Shown: positions 35,201-43,213 of the stretch, piece by piece
Numbering within the stretch: position 1 is the first letter of the stretch
Layout: each line of letters starts with the position of its first letter
Assembly: GCF_000378745.1 (NCBI RefSeq)
Contig: NZ_KB905280.1
Span: forward strand, 1-46,404
Direction: 5' to 3'
Length of the DNA: 46,404 bases
Origin: Prevotella amnii DSM 23384 = JCM 14753
Lineage (GTDB): Bacteria; Bacteroidota; Bacteroidia; Bacteroidales; Bacteroidaceae
Notes under the pieces: model-generated
Databases searched by the model: none
Told to the model about the DNA's origin: nothing
What the model saw: the letters and a program-made list of their open reading frames with translations, nothing else
Made by a program: the position numbers and the translations under genes

Positions 35201-35959
35201 ATGGAAGAAAAAATAGATATGACCCGCATTCCTGAACACATAGCTATTATTATGGACGGCAATGGCAGATGGGCACAAAGACGTAACCAGCCACGTACAG
35301 AAGGACATAAGGCTGGAGTAGAAACTGTGCGACGTATAACAAATATATGTGGCAAAATAGGAGTGAAATATCTAACACTTTATACATTTTCAACAGAGAA
35401 TTGGAATCGTCCTTCAAATGAGATATCCACTCTTATGGGGCTTGTTATCTCTTCTTTAGAAGATGAAATATTTATGAAAAATGATGCGCGATTACTTGTT
35501 ATTGGGGACATTGGACGTTTACCAAGTAATGTACAATTGGCTCTTAAACGTACTATCAATAATACAAAAAATAACAAAAGGCTTACGTTGGTTGTAGCTC
35601 TTAGCTACTCTGCACGATGGGAAATAACAAAAGCAGCACAAGATATAGCCTGCGAGTTACAGCAAAAGAACGTTCAGCTCAATGCTGATAATATAAAGAC
35701 TTATATTACAGAAGAAACAATCTCACAACACCTTACTACAGCTTCTATACCTGATCCAGACTTATTAATAAGGACTGGGGGAGAAGTACGTATATCGAAC
35801 TATTTACTTTGGCAAATAGCTTATACTGAACTATATTTCTGTAATACCTTTTGGCCGGACTTTTCAGAAGAAGATTTATACAAAGCTATAGCTAATTTCC
35901 AAAGTCGTCAACGCCGATTCGGAAAGACTGGATACCAAATAGAAAATGAAAATAAATAA
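35201..35959 (+). CDS. uppS: Isoprenyl transferase (undecaprenyl diphosphate synthase)
   Basis: cis-Prenyltransferase that builds the C55 lipid carrier for peptidoglycan and surface polysaccharides. Hallmarks are IMDGNGRWAQ with catalytic Asp19 (17-26), the substrate region YTFSTENWNRP, and the C-terminal RTGGEVRISNYLLWQIAYTELYF. At 252 aa it is full length. ATG at 35201 is used; ATG at 35219 would also leave the core intact. It is followed 15 nt later by bamA, a common Bacteroidetes order, linking lipid carrier supply with outer-membrane biogenesis. Confidence 0.97.
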   Translation: MEEKIDMTRIPEHIAIIMDGNGRWAQRRNQPRTEGHKAGVETVRRITNICGKIGVKYLTLYTFSTENWNRPSNEISTLMGLVISSLEDEIFMKNDARLLVIGDIGRLPSNVQLALKRTINNTKNNKRLTLVVALSYSARWEITKAAQDIACELQQKNVQLNADNIKTYITEETISQHLTTASIPDPDLLIRTGGEVRISNYLLWQIAYTELYFCNTFWPDFSEEDLYKAIANFQSRQRRFGKTGYQIENENK

Positions 35960-35974
35960 GCAAACGTGATATAG

Positions 35975-38590
35975 ATGAAAAATATAAATAAAATATTAAT
36001 ACTTATAGCCTTTGCTACTGGAGGTATATATACTGTTAATGCACAAGAGAAAATTATCAAACCTAATATTTCATATTCAGGTGTCCCTGCTACTTATCGC
36101 ATCGCAGGAATGCATGTTACTGGTATTAAAGGTTATGAAGATTATGTTTTAACAGGTATCTCTGGGCTTTCTATTGGGCAAAAAGTAGAAGTGCCCGGTA
36201 CAGCTATATCAGATGCTGTAAAACGATATTGGAAGCATGGTCTCTTTTCTGATGTTTCTATAAGTGCCGATTCTATTGTTGGTGAAGATATTTATCTCAA
36301 CATTTATTTAAAAGCAAGGCCACGTGTATCTACTATTAACTATAATGGGGTATCAAAAAAGGAAAAAGATGATATGGAAAGTAAGCTCGGACTATTAAAA
36401 GGTGGGCAAATAACACCTAACATGATAGACCGTGCTAAGATGATTGCAAAAAGATATTTTGAAGACAAAGGCTATAAAAATGCAGAAATAAATATAATAC
36501 AACATGATGATAATAGTAAGGAACATGTTATCCTTGATGTAAATATAGATAAAAGACAAAAAATAAAAGTCCGCAATATTATCATAGAAGGTAATAAAGA
36601 GGTTTCTGATAAAAAGCTGAAAGGAAACTTGTTTAAAAAAGGTGCTTTTGCTAAAATACACGAATCTGGTAAATTTGCTAACTTTTTTAAATCTAAAAAA
36701 TATACCCCAGAGCGTTGGGCAGAGGATAAGAAAAATCTTATTTCAAAATATAATGAATATGGTTATCGAGATGCAAACATCGTTAAAGATAGTGTAATCA
36801 ATGTTGATAAAAAACACGTTGATATATATATTAAGATTAATGAGGGTAAGAAATACTATATCCGAAACATAACTTGGGTAGGAAACACTGTTTATAGTAC
36901 TGATTATCTATCACGTTTGCTTGATATGCATAAGGGAGATGTGTACAACCAAAAGCGCCTTAATAAGCGTTTATCTGAGGACGAAGATGCTGTAGGAAAT
37001 GCGTATTGGAATAATGGTTATTTGTTTTACAATCTGCAACCTACGGAAATAAATATAGATGGAGATAGCATTGATTTGGAGATGCGTATATTTGAAGGTA
37101 CACAAGCTCATATTAATCATGTTCGTATAAATGGTAATGACCGTTTATATGAAAATGTTATACGTCGTGAAATGCGTACCAAACCAGGCGATCTTTTCTC
37201 TAAAGAAGCTCTGCAACGTACAGCTCGAGAATTGGCATCTATGGGACATTTTGACCCAGAACATGTTAATCCAGATGTAAAACCAAATTATGAAACAGGT
37301 ACGGTAGATCTTAATTGGAACTTAAAACCAAAATCTAATGACCAAATAGAGTTATCTCTTGGCTGGCAACAAACAGGTATTGTAGGTAAAGTAGGGTTAA
37401 AGCTAAACAATTTCTCTATAGCTAACCTCTTTAATAAAAACCGTGAACACCGTGGTATTTTACCAATTGGCGATGGAGAGGTTTTGTCTTTAAGTGCACA
37501 AAGTAATGGTAGATACTATCAATCTTATAGTGTAAATTACTCTACTAACTGGTTTGGAGGGAAGCGTCCTATTCAGTTTTCCGTGGGTTCTTATTATAGC
37601 AAACAGACCGATGTAAGTAGCAACTACTATAACAATGCTTATATGAATAATTACTATAACTATAGGTATGGATATGGTAATTATAATTATAACAACTACG
37701 AAAACTATCTTGACCCTAACAAATATATACAATTATTAGGTGTTAACGTTGGTTGGGGTAAGCGTCTAACATGGCCAGATGACTATTTTACCCTATCTCT
37801 TCAGTTATCTTATCAGCGTTATATGCTTAAAAATTGGCGTTATTTTATTATGGCTAACGGTACTGCAAACAACTTAAATCTAAGTATTTCGCTTAACCGT
37901 TCTTCTACAGATAATCAGCTTTTCCCACGTCGTGGCTCCGAATTTATAGCATCACTTACGATCACTCCTCCATGGAGTAAGTGGGATAATAAGGATTATG
38001 AGCATTTGGCAACGGATCTTAAGTCGGGTGCATATAGTGCAGAGCAACAGGAAAAATATAAGTGGATAGAATATCATAAGTGGAAATTTAAGGCACGTAC
38101 CTTTACTTCTCTTACTAATGGACAAAAGAATCTTGTATTGATGACTCGTGTAGAATTTGGAATATTAGGTAGTTATAATAAGTATAAAAAGAGTCCATTT
38201 GAAACCTATTATATGGGTGGTGATGGTATGAGTGGTTACTCTACTGGATATGCTACCGAAACTATTGGACTACGTGGGTATGAAAACGGTTCGCTAACTC
38301 CGTATCGTGCTGAAGGTTATGCTTACGATCGCTTAACTCTTGAGCTACGTTATCCATTCCTTTTAGGCAACACTACAATATATGGACTTGGCTTTGTTGA
38401 GGCTGGTAATGCATGGACAGAGGCCAGCAAGTTCAATCCTTTCCAATTAAAGCGTTCAGCAGGTCTTGGTGTACGTATATTTTTACCTATGATAGGGTTG
38501 ATGGGTATCGACTGGGCATATGGCTTTGATAAGGTATATGGTCAGAAAGGCGGAAGTCAATTCCACTTTATACTTGGACAAGAGTTTTAA
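35975..38590 (+). CDS. bamA: Outer membrane protein assembly factor BamA
   Basis: Central subunit of the outer-membrane beta-barrel insertion machine. A signal peptide ends after IYTVNAQ (about residue 23). Several POTRA domains follow (about 40-460), then a 16-strand barrel of the bacterial surface antigen type ending in QKGGSQFHFILGQEF, with a C-terminal aromatic residue as expected for an outer-membrane barrel. At 871 aa it is a typical length. An unusual tyrosine/asparagine-rich stretch at about residues 543-585 probably forms an external loop. It is transcribed with uppS and the downstream OmpH genes. Confidence 0.96.
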   Translation: MKNINKILILIAFATGGIYTVNAQEKIIKPNISYSGVPATYRIAGMHVTGIKGYEDYVLTGISGLSIGQKVEVPGTAISDAVKRYWKHGLFSDVSISADSIVGEDIYLNIYLKARPRVSTINYNGVSKKEKDDMESKLGLLKGGQITPNMIDRAKMIAKRYFEDKGYKNAEINIIQHDDNSKEHVILDVNIDKRQKIKVRNIIIEGNKEVSDKKLKGNLFKKGAFAKIHESGKFANFFKSKKYTPERWAEDKKNLISKYNEYGYRDANIVKDSVINVDKKHVDIYIKINEGKKYYIRNITWVGNTVYSTDYLSRLLDMHKGDVYNQKRLNKRLSEDEDAVGNAYWNNGYLFYNLQPTEINIDGDSIDLEMRIFEGTQAHINHVRINGNDRLYENVIRREMRTKPGDLFSKEALQRTARELASMGHFDPEHVNPDVKPNYETGTVDLNWNLKPKSNDQIELSLGWQQTGIVGKVGLKLNNFSIANLFNKNREHRGILPIGDGEVLSLSAQSNGRYYQSYSVNYSTNWFGGKRPIQFSVGSYYSKQTDVSSNYYNNAYMNNYYNYRYGYGNYNYNNYENYLDPNKYIQLLGVNVGWGKRLTWPDDYFTLSLQLSYQRYMLKNWRYFIMANGTANNLNLSISLNRSSTDNQLFPRRGSEFIASLTITPPWSKWDNKDYEHLATDLKSGAYSAEQQEKYKWIEYHKWKFKARTFTSLTNGQKNLVLMTRVEFGILGSYNKYKKSPFETYYMGGDGMSGYSTGYATETIGLRGYENGSLTPYRAEGYAYDRLTLELRYPFLLGNTTIYGLGFVEAGNAWTEASKFNPFQLKRSAGLGVRIFLPMIGLMGIDWAYGFDKVYGQKGGSQFHFILGQEF

Positions 38591-38623
38591 GACTTAGAAG
38601 AAACTAATAAAAAAACATAAAAG

Positions 38624-39142
38624 ATGAAGAAACTAATATTGCTATCTATACTGGCTATTTTGTCAATATCAGCTAATGCGCAGAGCTTTGCACTTGTAGA
38701 TATGGAATATATCCTCAATCATATAGACAATTATACAAAGGCTAATTATGAGCTTAACCAGTTAAGTAAGAAGGTACAGGAGCAAATAGATGCAGTAAAA
38801 AAAGATGCTGCTAACCTCTACCGAGATTATCAAAAGAACTTATCTACTTTAACCCCTGAGGAAAAAAGGAAACGTCAAGATGCCATTATGGATAAGGAGA
38901 AGAAGGCTGCAGAGGTTAAGTTAAAATACTTTGGGCCACAAGGAGAATTAGCAAAAAAACGCTCAGAAATGCTTAGTCCGATACAAGATGCAGTATATAC
39001 GGTTATTAAGCAAATATCAGAAAAGCGTGGTTATAGTATGGTTATCGACCGTTCGAGCGAAACGGCAGGTATTATTTACGGTTCACCAGCTATCGATATA
39101 AGCAATGAAGTGTTGCAATCTCTCGGTAGTATTTCTAATTAA
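38624..39142 (+). CDS. OmpH/Skp-family periplasmic chaperone (copy 1)
   Basis: 172-aa Skp-like protein that should hold unfolded outer-membrane proteins on the way to BamA. The signal peptide is KKLILLSILAILSISANAQ. The body is a long coiled-coil-like helix pair (about 40-125, rich in Lys, Glu and Gln). The conserved FALVDMEYILNHI start and ISEKRGYSMVIDRS end are typical. It lies 33 nt after bamA and 42 nt before a second OmpH gene. It is the least similar of the three at the C-terminus (AIDISNEVLQSLGS). Confidence 0.93.
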   Translation: MKKLILLSILAILSISANAQSFALVDMEYILNHIDNYTKANYELNQLSKKVQEQIDAVKKDAANLYRDYQKNLSTLTPEEKRKRQDAIMDKEKKAAEVKLKYFGPQGELAKKRSEMLSPIQDAVYTVIKQISEKRGYSMVIDRSSETAGIIYGSPAIDISNEVLQSLGSISN

Positions 39143-39184
39143 TAAATAAAAAAAATTATAAACACTTTAACAAAACAACAAAAA

Positions 39185-39688
39185 ATGAAAAAGTTATTAT
39201 TGATATTGATGCTATGCGCACCAATGACAATGTTTGCTCAGAAGTTTGGTCATCTCGACTCTCAGGCTCTTTTACAATCACTTCCAGAGGCTATAGCTAT
39301 CCAAAACAAGCTACAAGCTAAAGGAAAGGAGTACCAAAAGCAGATAGAAGAAATGCAAGCTGAGCTTCAACGTAAAGGTGAGGCATATGAAAAAGCAAAG
39401 AACACTATGAACCCAACTAAGCAAGCTGAAAGCGAAAAAGAGCTTCAGGGGCTATATGCAAAGATACAGCAGACAGCACAAGACAATCAAAAGGCTTTTA
39501 ACGAAGAGCAACAAAAGCTTCTTGGTCCTGTACTTGATAAGGTACGTAAAGCTATTGCTGCCGTTGCTAAAAGAGGTGGTTATACCTATATTATGGAAAA
39601 GGCAGCTGGTCAGCCTATATATATAAATGAAGCTATCAGCAAGGACGTTACCGCCGAGGTTAAGGCTCAGCTATCAAAAACTAAATAA
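39185..39688 (+). CDS. OmpH/Skp-family periplasmic chaperone (copy 2)
   Basis: 167 aa, with a signal peptide (KKLLLILMLCAPMTMFAQ) then KFGHLDSQALLQSLPEA, a charged helical body with many Gln, Lys and Glu, and a C-terminal RGGYTYIMEKAAGQPIYINE. It is a tandem paralogue of the preceding gene. A structured 139-nt gap with two or three hairpins separates it from copy 3, which could uncouple their expression. Confidence 0.93.
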   Translation: MKKLLLILMLCAPMTMFAQKFGHLDSQALLQSLPEAIAIQNKLQAKGKEYQKQIEEMQAELQRKGEAYEKAKNTMNPTKQAESEKELQGLYAKIQQTAQDNQKAFNEEQQKLLGPVLDKVRKAIAAVAKRGGYTYIMEKAAGQPIYINEAISKDVTAEVKAQLSKTK

Positions 39689-39703
39689 AGAAAAGTCGTG
39701 GGG

Positions 39704-39805
39704 TGTCTTTCCCCCATAAATATTTACCCCATTCTGTTGTGGAATAGGGCTTTAGGGTGAAGTCATCGCATGAATAAAATTTCTTGCGTTGATTTCACTT
39801 TTTGT
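39704..39805 (+). terminator. Attenuator-like hairpins between OmpH copies 2 and 3
   Basis: The gap after copy 2 holds short G/C-rich hairpins (about 39697-39746), then GTGAAGTCATCGC (39757-39769) facing GCGTTGATTTCAC (39786-39798), which pair at 12 of 13 positions including one wobble, followed by TTTTTGTT. It could terminate a share of transcripts before copy 3. Confidence 0.5.
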
Positions 39806-39827
39806 TAAAAATCTATATAAAAAAAGA

Positions 39828-40331
39828 ATGAAAAAAATCTGTTTTGCTCTTCTAATTATATTTTTTCCCTTGCTCATAAGTGCTCAAAACTTAAAGTTTG
39901 GGTATTTTAGTTATAACAAAGTGTTCCATGCTATGGCAGGTTATACAAAAGCATTAAGCACTTATGCTTCTATTAAAGCCAAATATGATGCAGAGGTAAA
40001 ACGGTCGGAAGATGATTTTAACATGCGTTATGAAGACTTTTTAGAGGTACAACGCACTCTTGCTCCTTCCATACTTCATAAGCGTCAGGCCGAGCTTGAA
40101 GAGCTCTTGCAGCGCAACAAAACTTTTAAAAGCGAGGCAGAACGGCTCCTTCAGAAAGCCGAACAAGACACTTTTGCGCCTGTTAAAGAACAGCTTAATG
40201 CGGCATTACAGCAGATAGGTAAGGAGAATGGTTATGCTTTTATCTTTAATACCGATAACGACGCTGTTCCTTTCATAAACGATGCTATAGGTGAAGATAT
40301 TACGAGCATGCTTACAGCAATTTTAAAATAG
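39828..40331 (+). CDS. OmpH/Skp-family periplasmic chaperone (copy 3)
   Basis: 167 aa from ATG 39828 (MKKICFALLIIFFPLLISAQN, a clean signal peptide). An upstream in-frame TTG at 39789 would place 13 residues before it and is not needed. The mature part starts LKFGYFSYNKVFHAMAGYTK. It has a charged helical body and ends KENGYAFIFNTDNDAVPFIN, the OmpH end pattern. It is the third tandem Skp-like gene and may carry a distinct client set. murI follows after 65 nt. Confidence 0.9.
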   Translation: MKKICFALLIIFFPLLISAQNLKFGYFSYNKVFHAMAGYTKALSTYASIKAKYDAEVKRSEDDFNMRYEDFLEVQRTLAPSILHKRQAELEELLQRNKTFKSEAERLLQKAEQDTFAPVKEQLNAALQQIGKENGYAFIFNTDNDAVPFINDAIGEDITSMLTAILK

Positions 40332-40396
40332 CTATAAAAGATGGGTTATAGCTGAAAGACAATCTATATAAAGTATCTATAATTTTATATATACAC

Positions 40397-41236
40397 ATGA
40401 TGCAATCCTTGCAAAAAACTGGTCCGATAGGTGTTTTTGATAGTGGTTATGGTGGTTTAACTATCCTTCATGCTATACAGAAGCTATTACCAGAATATGA
40501 TTATATCTATTTAGGAGATAACGCACGCGCTCCTTATGGCTCTCGTTCGTTTGATGTAGTATATGAGTTTACCCGTCAAGCAGTATTGAAACTCTTTGAT
40601 ATGGGGTGTAGCTTAGTTATTCTTGGCTGCAACACTGCTTCTGCAAAAGCTCTTCGAACCATTCAGCGAAACGACCTTCCTGTAATAGCACCTGATAACC
40701 GTGTGTTAGGTGTTATTCGTCCTACAGCCGAAGTAGTAGGACTTTTAACCCACTCTAATCATATAGGTATTTTAGCTACAGAAGGTACTGTACGTAGTAA
40801 AAGTTATAATATTGAGATACAAAAGCTATGGCCTAAAATATCAGTTACAGGTATTGCTTGCCCTCTTTGGGTACCTATCATAGAGAATAATGAGGCGGAT
40901 TCGCCGGGTGCTGATTATTTTGTTAAGAAGCGCATAGAGCATATTATGAGGCTCGATCCTCAAATAGATACCATAATTTTAGGCTGTACACACTATCCTA
41001 TACTTATGCCTAAGATACTAAAACATATTAACAAAGGAATAAAAATAGTAGCACAAGGAAAGTATGTTGCACAGTCTTTAAAAGATTATCTATACCGACA
41101 CCCTGAAATGGATAAAAAATGTACTAAGCAAGGCACAACAAAATATTATACTACAGAGAATCCCTCTAAGTTTACTGAGAATGCTCGCATCTTTCTTACC
41201 GATGAAATCACAGTAAAACGCATTACATTAGAGTAA
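40397..41236 (+). CDS. murI: Glutamate racemase
   Basis: Makes D-glutamate for peptidoglycan. Both catalytic cysteines are present: Cys78 in LGCNTASAKA and Cys197 in LGCTHYPIL. The start GPIGVFDSGYGGLTILHAI is characteristic. At 279 aa it is full length. Two adjacent ATGs (40397 and 40400) are possible starts. It follows the OmpH genes and completes an envelope-synthesis cluster with uppS and bamA. Confidence 0.97.
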   Translation: MMQSLQKTGPIGVFDSGYGGLTILHAIQKLLPEYDYIYLGDNARAPYGSRSFDVVYEFTRQAVLKLFDMGCSLVILGCNTASAKALRTIQRNDLPVIAPDNRVLGVIRPTAEVVGLLTHSNHIGILATEGTVRSKSYNIEIQKLWPKISVTGIACPLWVPIIENNEADSPGADYFVKKRIEHIMRLDPQIDTIILGCTHYPILMPKILKHINKGIKIVAQGKYVAQSLKDYLYRHPEMDKKCTKQGTTKYYTTENPSKFTENARIFLTDEITVKRITLE

Positions 41237-41246
41237 CTATATTCTT

Positions 41247-42026
41247 ATGAAAGCAATGCCACAAGAAAATAAAATATCAGTAGTCATTAATACTTATAAC
41301 GCAGAGAAATATCTACGTGAAGTACTCGAAAGTGTTAAATGTTTCGATGAAATCGTAATATGCGACATGGAGAGTAAGGATAATACTCTCGCCATAGCCA
41401 AAGAATATAACTGCAAAATAGTTACCTTTCCCAAAGCAAATCACCTTAGCGCAGAGCCAGCACGTACATTTGCCATACAAAGTGCGAGTTATAAATGGGT
41501 GCTTGTAGTAGATGCTGACGAGCTTGTTACTACAGAACTTCGTACCTACTTATATAATATTATCAAGCAAGAGGCCTGCCCTAAAGGATTATACATAGCT
41601 CGCCGTAACCGTGATATGAATGTGTTAGATAAGGGACGATTACGAGATTTTCAGCTACGTTTCTTTATACGTAAAGGCACCATTTGGCCACCATACGTGC
41701 ATACTTTCCCACAAGTGCAAGGAAGGATAGGCAAACTTACAGATAGCAATGGAGCTGTGCTTATACATCTTGATGAGAACTATCTACATGAGAGGATAGA
41801 AAAAATAAATCGCTATTCTGACGGAGAAATAGACAAACGCATTAGCAAACAATATGGCTTAGGTGCACTCTTATGGCGACCTATATGGCGTTTTTTTAAG
41901 GCTTACATTATGGATCAGCAGTACAAGAAAGGACTTCCAGGATTCATCTCAAGCTGTCTTTCTGGTTTTTACCAGTTTCTTATAGTAGCTAAATCAATAG
42001 AAAAACGAAAATATAAAAAAACATGA
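41247..42026 (+). CDS. Family 2 glycosyltransferase (WaaE/KdtX-like)
   Basis: 259-aa cytosolic GT-A enzyme that probably adds a sugar to lipopolysaccharide core or a related glycan. ISVVINTYNAEKYL starts the nucleotide-sugar fold. The metal-binding DAD is in LVVDADEL, and DMESKDNTLAIAKEYN is the second typical region. The C-terminal part has ARRNRDMNVLDKGRL and QLRFFIRKG, as in WaaE-type transferases. It starts 11 nt after murI, and its stop overlaps the cdd start (ATGA), so murI, this gene and cdd appear to form one unit. Confidence 0.88.
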   Translation: MKAMPQENKISVVINTYNAEKYLREVLESVKCFDEIVICDMESKDNTLAIAKEYNCKIVTFPKANHLSAEPARTFAIQSASYKWVLVVDADELVTTELRTYLYNIIKQEACPKGLYIARRNRDMNVLDKGRLRDFQLRFFIRKGTIWPPYVHTFPQVQGRIGKLTDSNGAVLIHLDENYLHERIEKINRYSDGEIDKRISKQYGLGALLWRPIWRFFKAYIMDQQYKKGLPGFISSCLSGFYQFLIVAKSIEKRKYKKT

Positions 42027-42502
42027 AAACAATAGATTTAAGCATCAAAATAGGATTTTGTCAGCTCGATGAGCTATCCGAACAAGAACAAAAGCTCATT
42101 AACGGTGCAATATCTGCCACCTCTAAGAGCTATTCGCCATATAGCAATTTTGCTGTAGGTGCAGCGTTGTTACTATCTAATGGCACTGAAATACGTGGTG
42201 CTAACCAAGAAAATGCAGCATTCCCCGTAGGCTTATGCGCAGAACGGTCTGCTATCTTTGCTGCCCAATCTACACAGCCAGACCAGCCTATCACTACCAT
42301 TGCCATTGCTGCCCGCAACGGTTATGGCTTTACTAAAAACCCTATAGTGCCATGTGGCTCATGTAGGCAGGTACTCCTCGAGATGGAAGATCGCTATAAA
42401 AAGCCCATTCGCATTCTTTTATATGGTACTGAAGGTGTTTATGTCATCAACTCTGTTAAAGACATTCTACCATTACAATTTGTAGGAGAATCAATGAAAT
42501 AA
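42023..42502 (+). CDS. cdd: Cytidine deaminase
   Basis: Zinc enzyme that converts cytidine and deoxycytidine to uridine and deoxyuridine in pyrimidine salvage. Zinc ligands are Cys72 in the LCAERSA motif, with Glu74 as the catalytic acid/base, and Cys111/Cys114 in PCGSC. SPYSNFAVGAAL (38-49) is the family start pattern. At 159 aa it is a normal homotetramer-type length. The start overlaps the end of the glycosyltransferase gene by 4 nt, suggesting translational coupling. Confidence 0.97.
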   Translation: MKTIDLSIKIGFCQLDELSEQEQKLINGAISATSKSYSPYSNFAVGAALLLSNGTEIRGANQENAAFPVGLCAERSAIFAAQSTQPDQPITTIAIAARNGYGFTKNPIVPCGSCRQVLLEMEDRYKKPIRILLYGTEGVYVINSVKDILPLQFVGESMK

Positions 42503-42593
42503 ATTATACGAAATTACATCGTTTAAAAACTATTAAGACGAATATAACCGTCTTAACATATATAAAACCAATTTAATAAACTAAAAAAAGAAT

Positions 42594-42794
42594 ATGGAAT
42601 ATCTACCAAAAGAACCAGCTATACTTGTTAGTGCAGTGAATATGCTGTTACGAGATGGCGAATTTGATTCATTAGAATCGCTGTGTTATAACTTTAATGA
42701 AGACCCCGCAGAGGTTAAAAAACGCATGAAAGAAGAAGGGTATATATATAGCGAGGAGCAAAAACAGTTTCGCCCCACAGGCTTTGATGAATAA
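42594..42794 (+). CDS. DUF4250 small protein
   Basis: 66-aa acidic protein with PKEPAILVSAVNMLLRDGEF, then a helix-turn-helix-like middle (LESLCYNFNEDPAEVKKRM) and YIYSEEQKQFRP. The pattern matches DUF4250. The arrangement resembles a small winged/HTH DNA-binding fold, but no function is established. It follows cdd after 91 nt and is closed by a strong terminator. Confidence 0.85.
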   Translation: MEYLPKEPAILVSAVNMLLRDGEFDSLESLCYNFNEDPAEVKKRMKEEGYIYSEEQKQFRPTGFDE

Positions 42795-42826
42795 AACGTA
42801 CGCTCATTTGTAATGTGTTATTATAT

Positions 42827-42866
42827 AAGAGGTTATCTTTTTAATAAAAGAAGATAACCTCTTATT
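42827..42866 (+). terminator. Rho-independent terminator after the DUF4250 gene
   Basis: AAGAGGTTATCTT (42827-42839) and AAGATAACCTCTT (42851-42863) form a perfect 13-bp stem with an 11-nt loop, followed by ATTTAT. It ends the envelope/cdd unit. Confidence 0.8.
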
Positions 42867-42891
42867 TATAAAAATATAAATCATTGCAATG

Positions 42892-42952
42892 AAAAATAAT
42901 CTATTTTTGCCTTATTTTTAATTTATTTTTCCGTTAAAAATAATTTATTTTT
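42892..42952. repeat. 22-bp-period AT-rich dyad array, copy D
   Basis: Units start at 42892, 42914 and 42936: AAAAATAATCTATTTTT, ATTTTTAATTTATTTTT (flipped type) and AAAAATAATTTATTTTT, exactly 22 bp apart, with spacers GCCTT and CCGTT. It lies between a terminator and the deacetylase promoter in the 42795-43213 gap; nothing else in that gap is recognisable. Confidence 0.85.
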
Positions 42953-43114
42953 CAAGATAAACTTTTGTATAAAGATGTAATAAACTTTATTTATTAATAA
43001 GCAAACTATATCTTTTTTTATATTGTAACAATAAATATATTGGCAATACTTTGCTTTTTAGGTAAGCAATAAACCATAACAATGGGACTACACAATATAC
43101 TATTCGTCATAATA

Positions 43115-43146
43115 TTTGCATACTCCGCTAATAATAGATAACTTTG
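43115..43146 (+). promoter_or_regulatory. Promoter of the polysaccharide deacetylase gene
   Basis: TTTG (43115-43118) and TAACTTTG (43139-43146) are 20 nt apart, a full Bacteroidetes promoter. The leader is about 60 nt. Confidence 0.7.
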
Positions 43147-43213
43147 CATAAAACAGAATATTACACGCATAGGCTTTGTGTATATCAAAGTTATCAATAT
43201 ATAGCAAAAAGTT

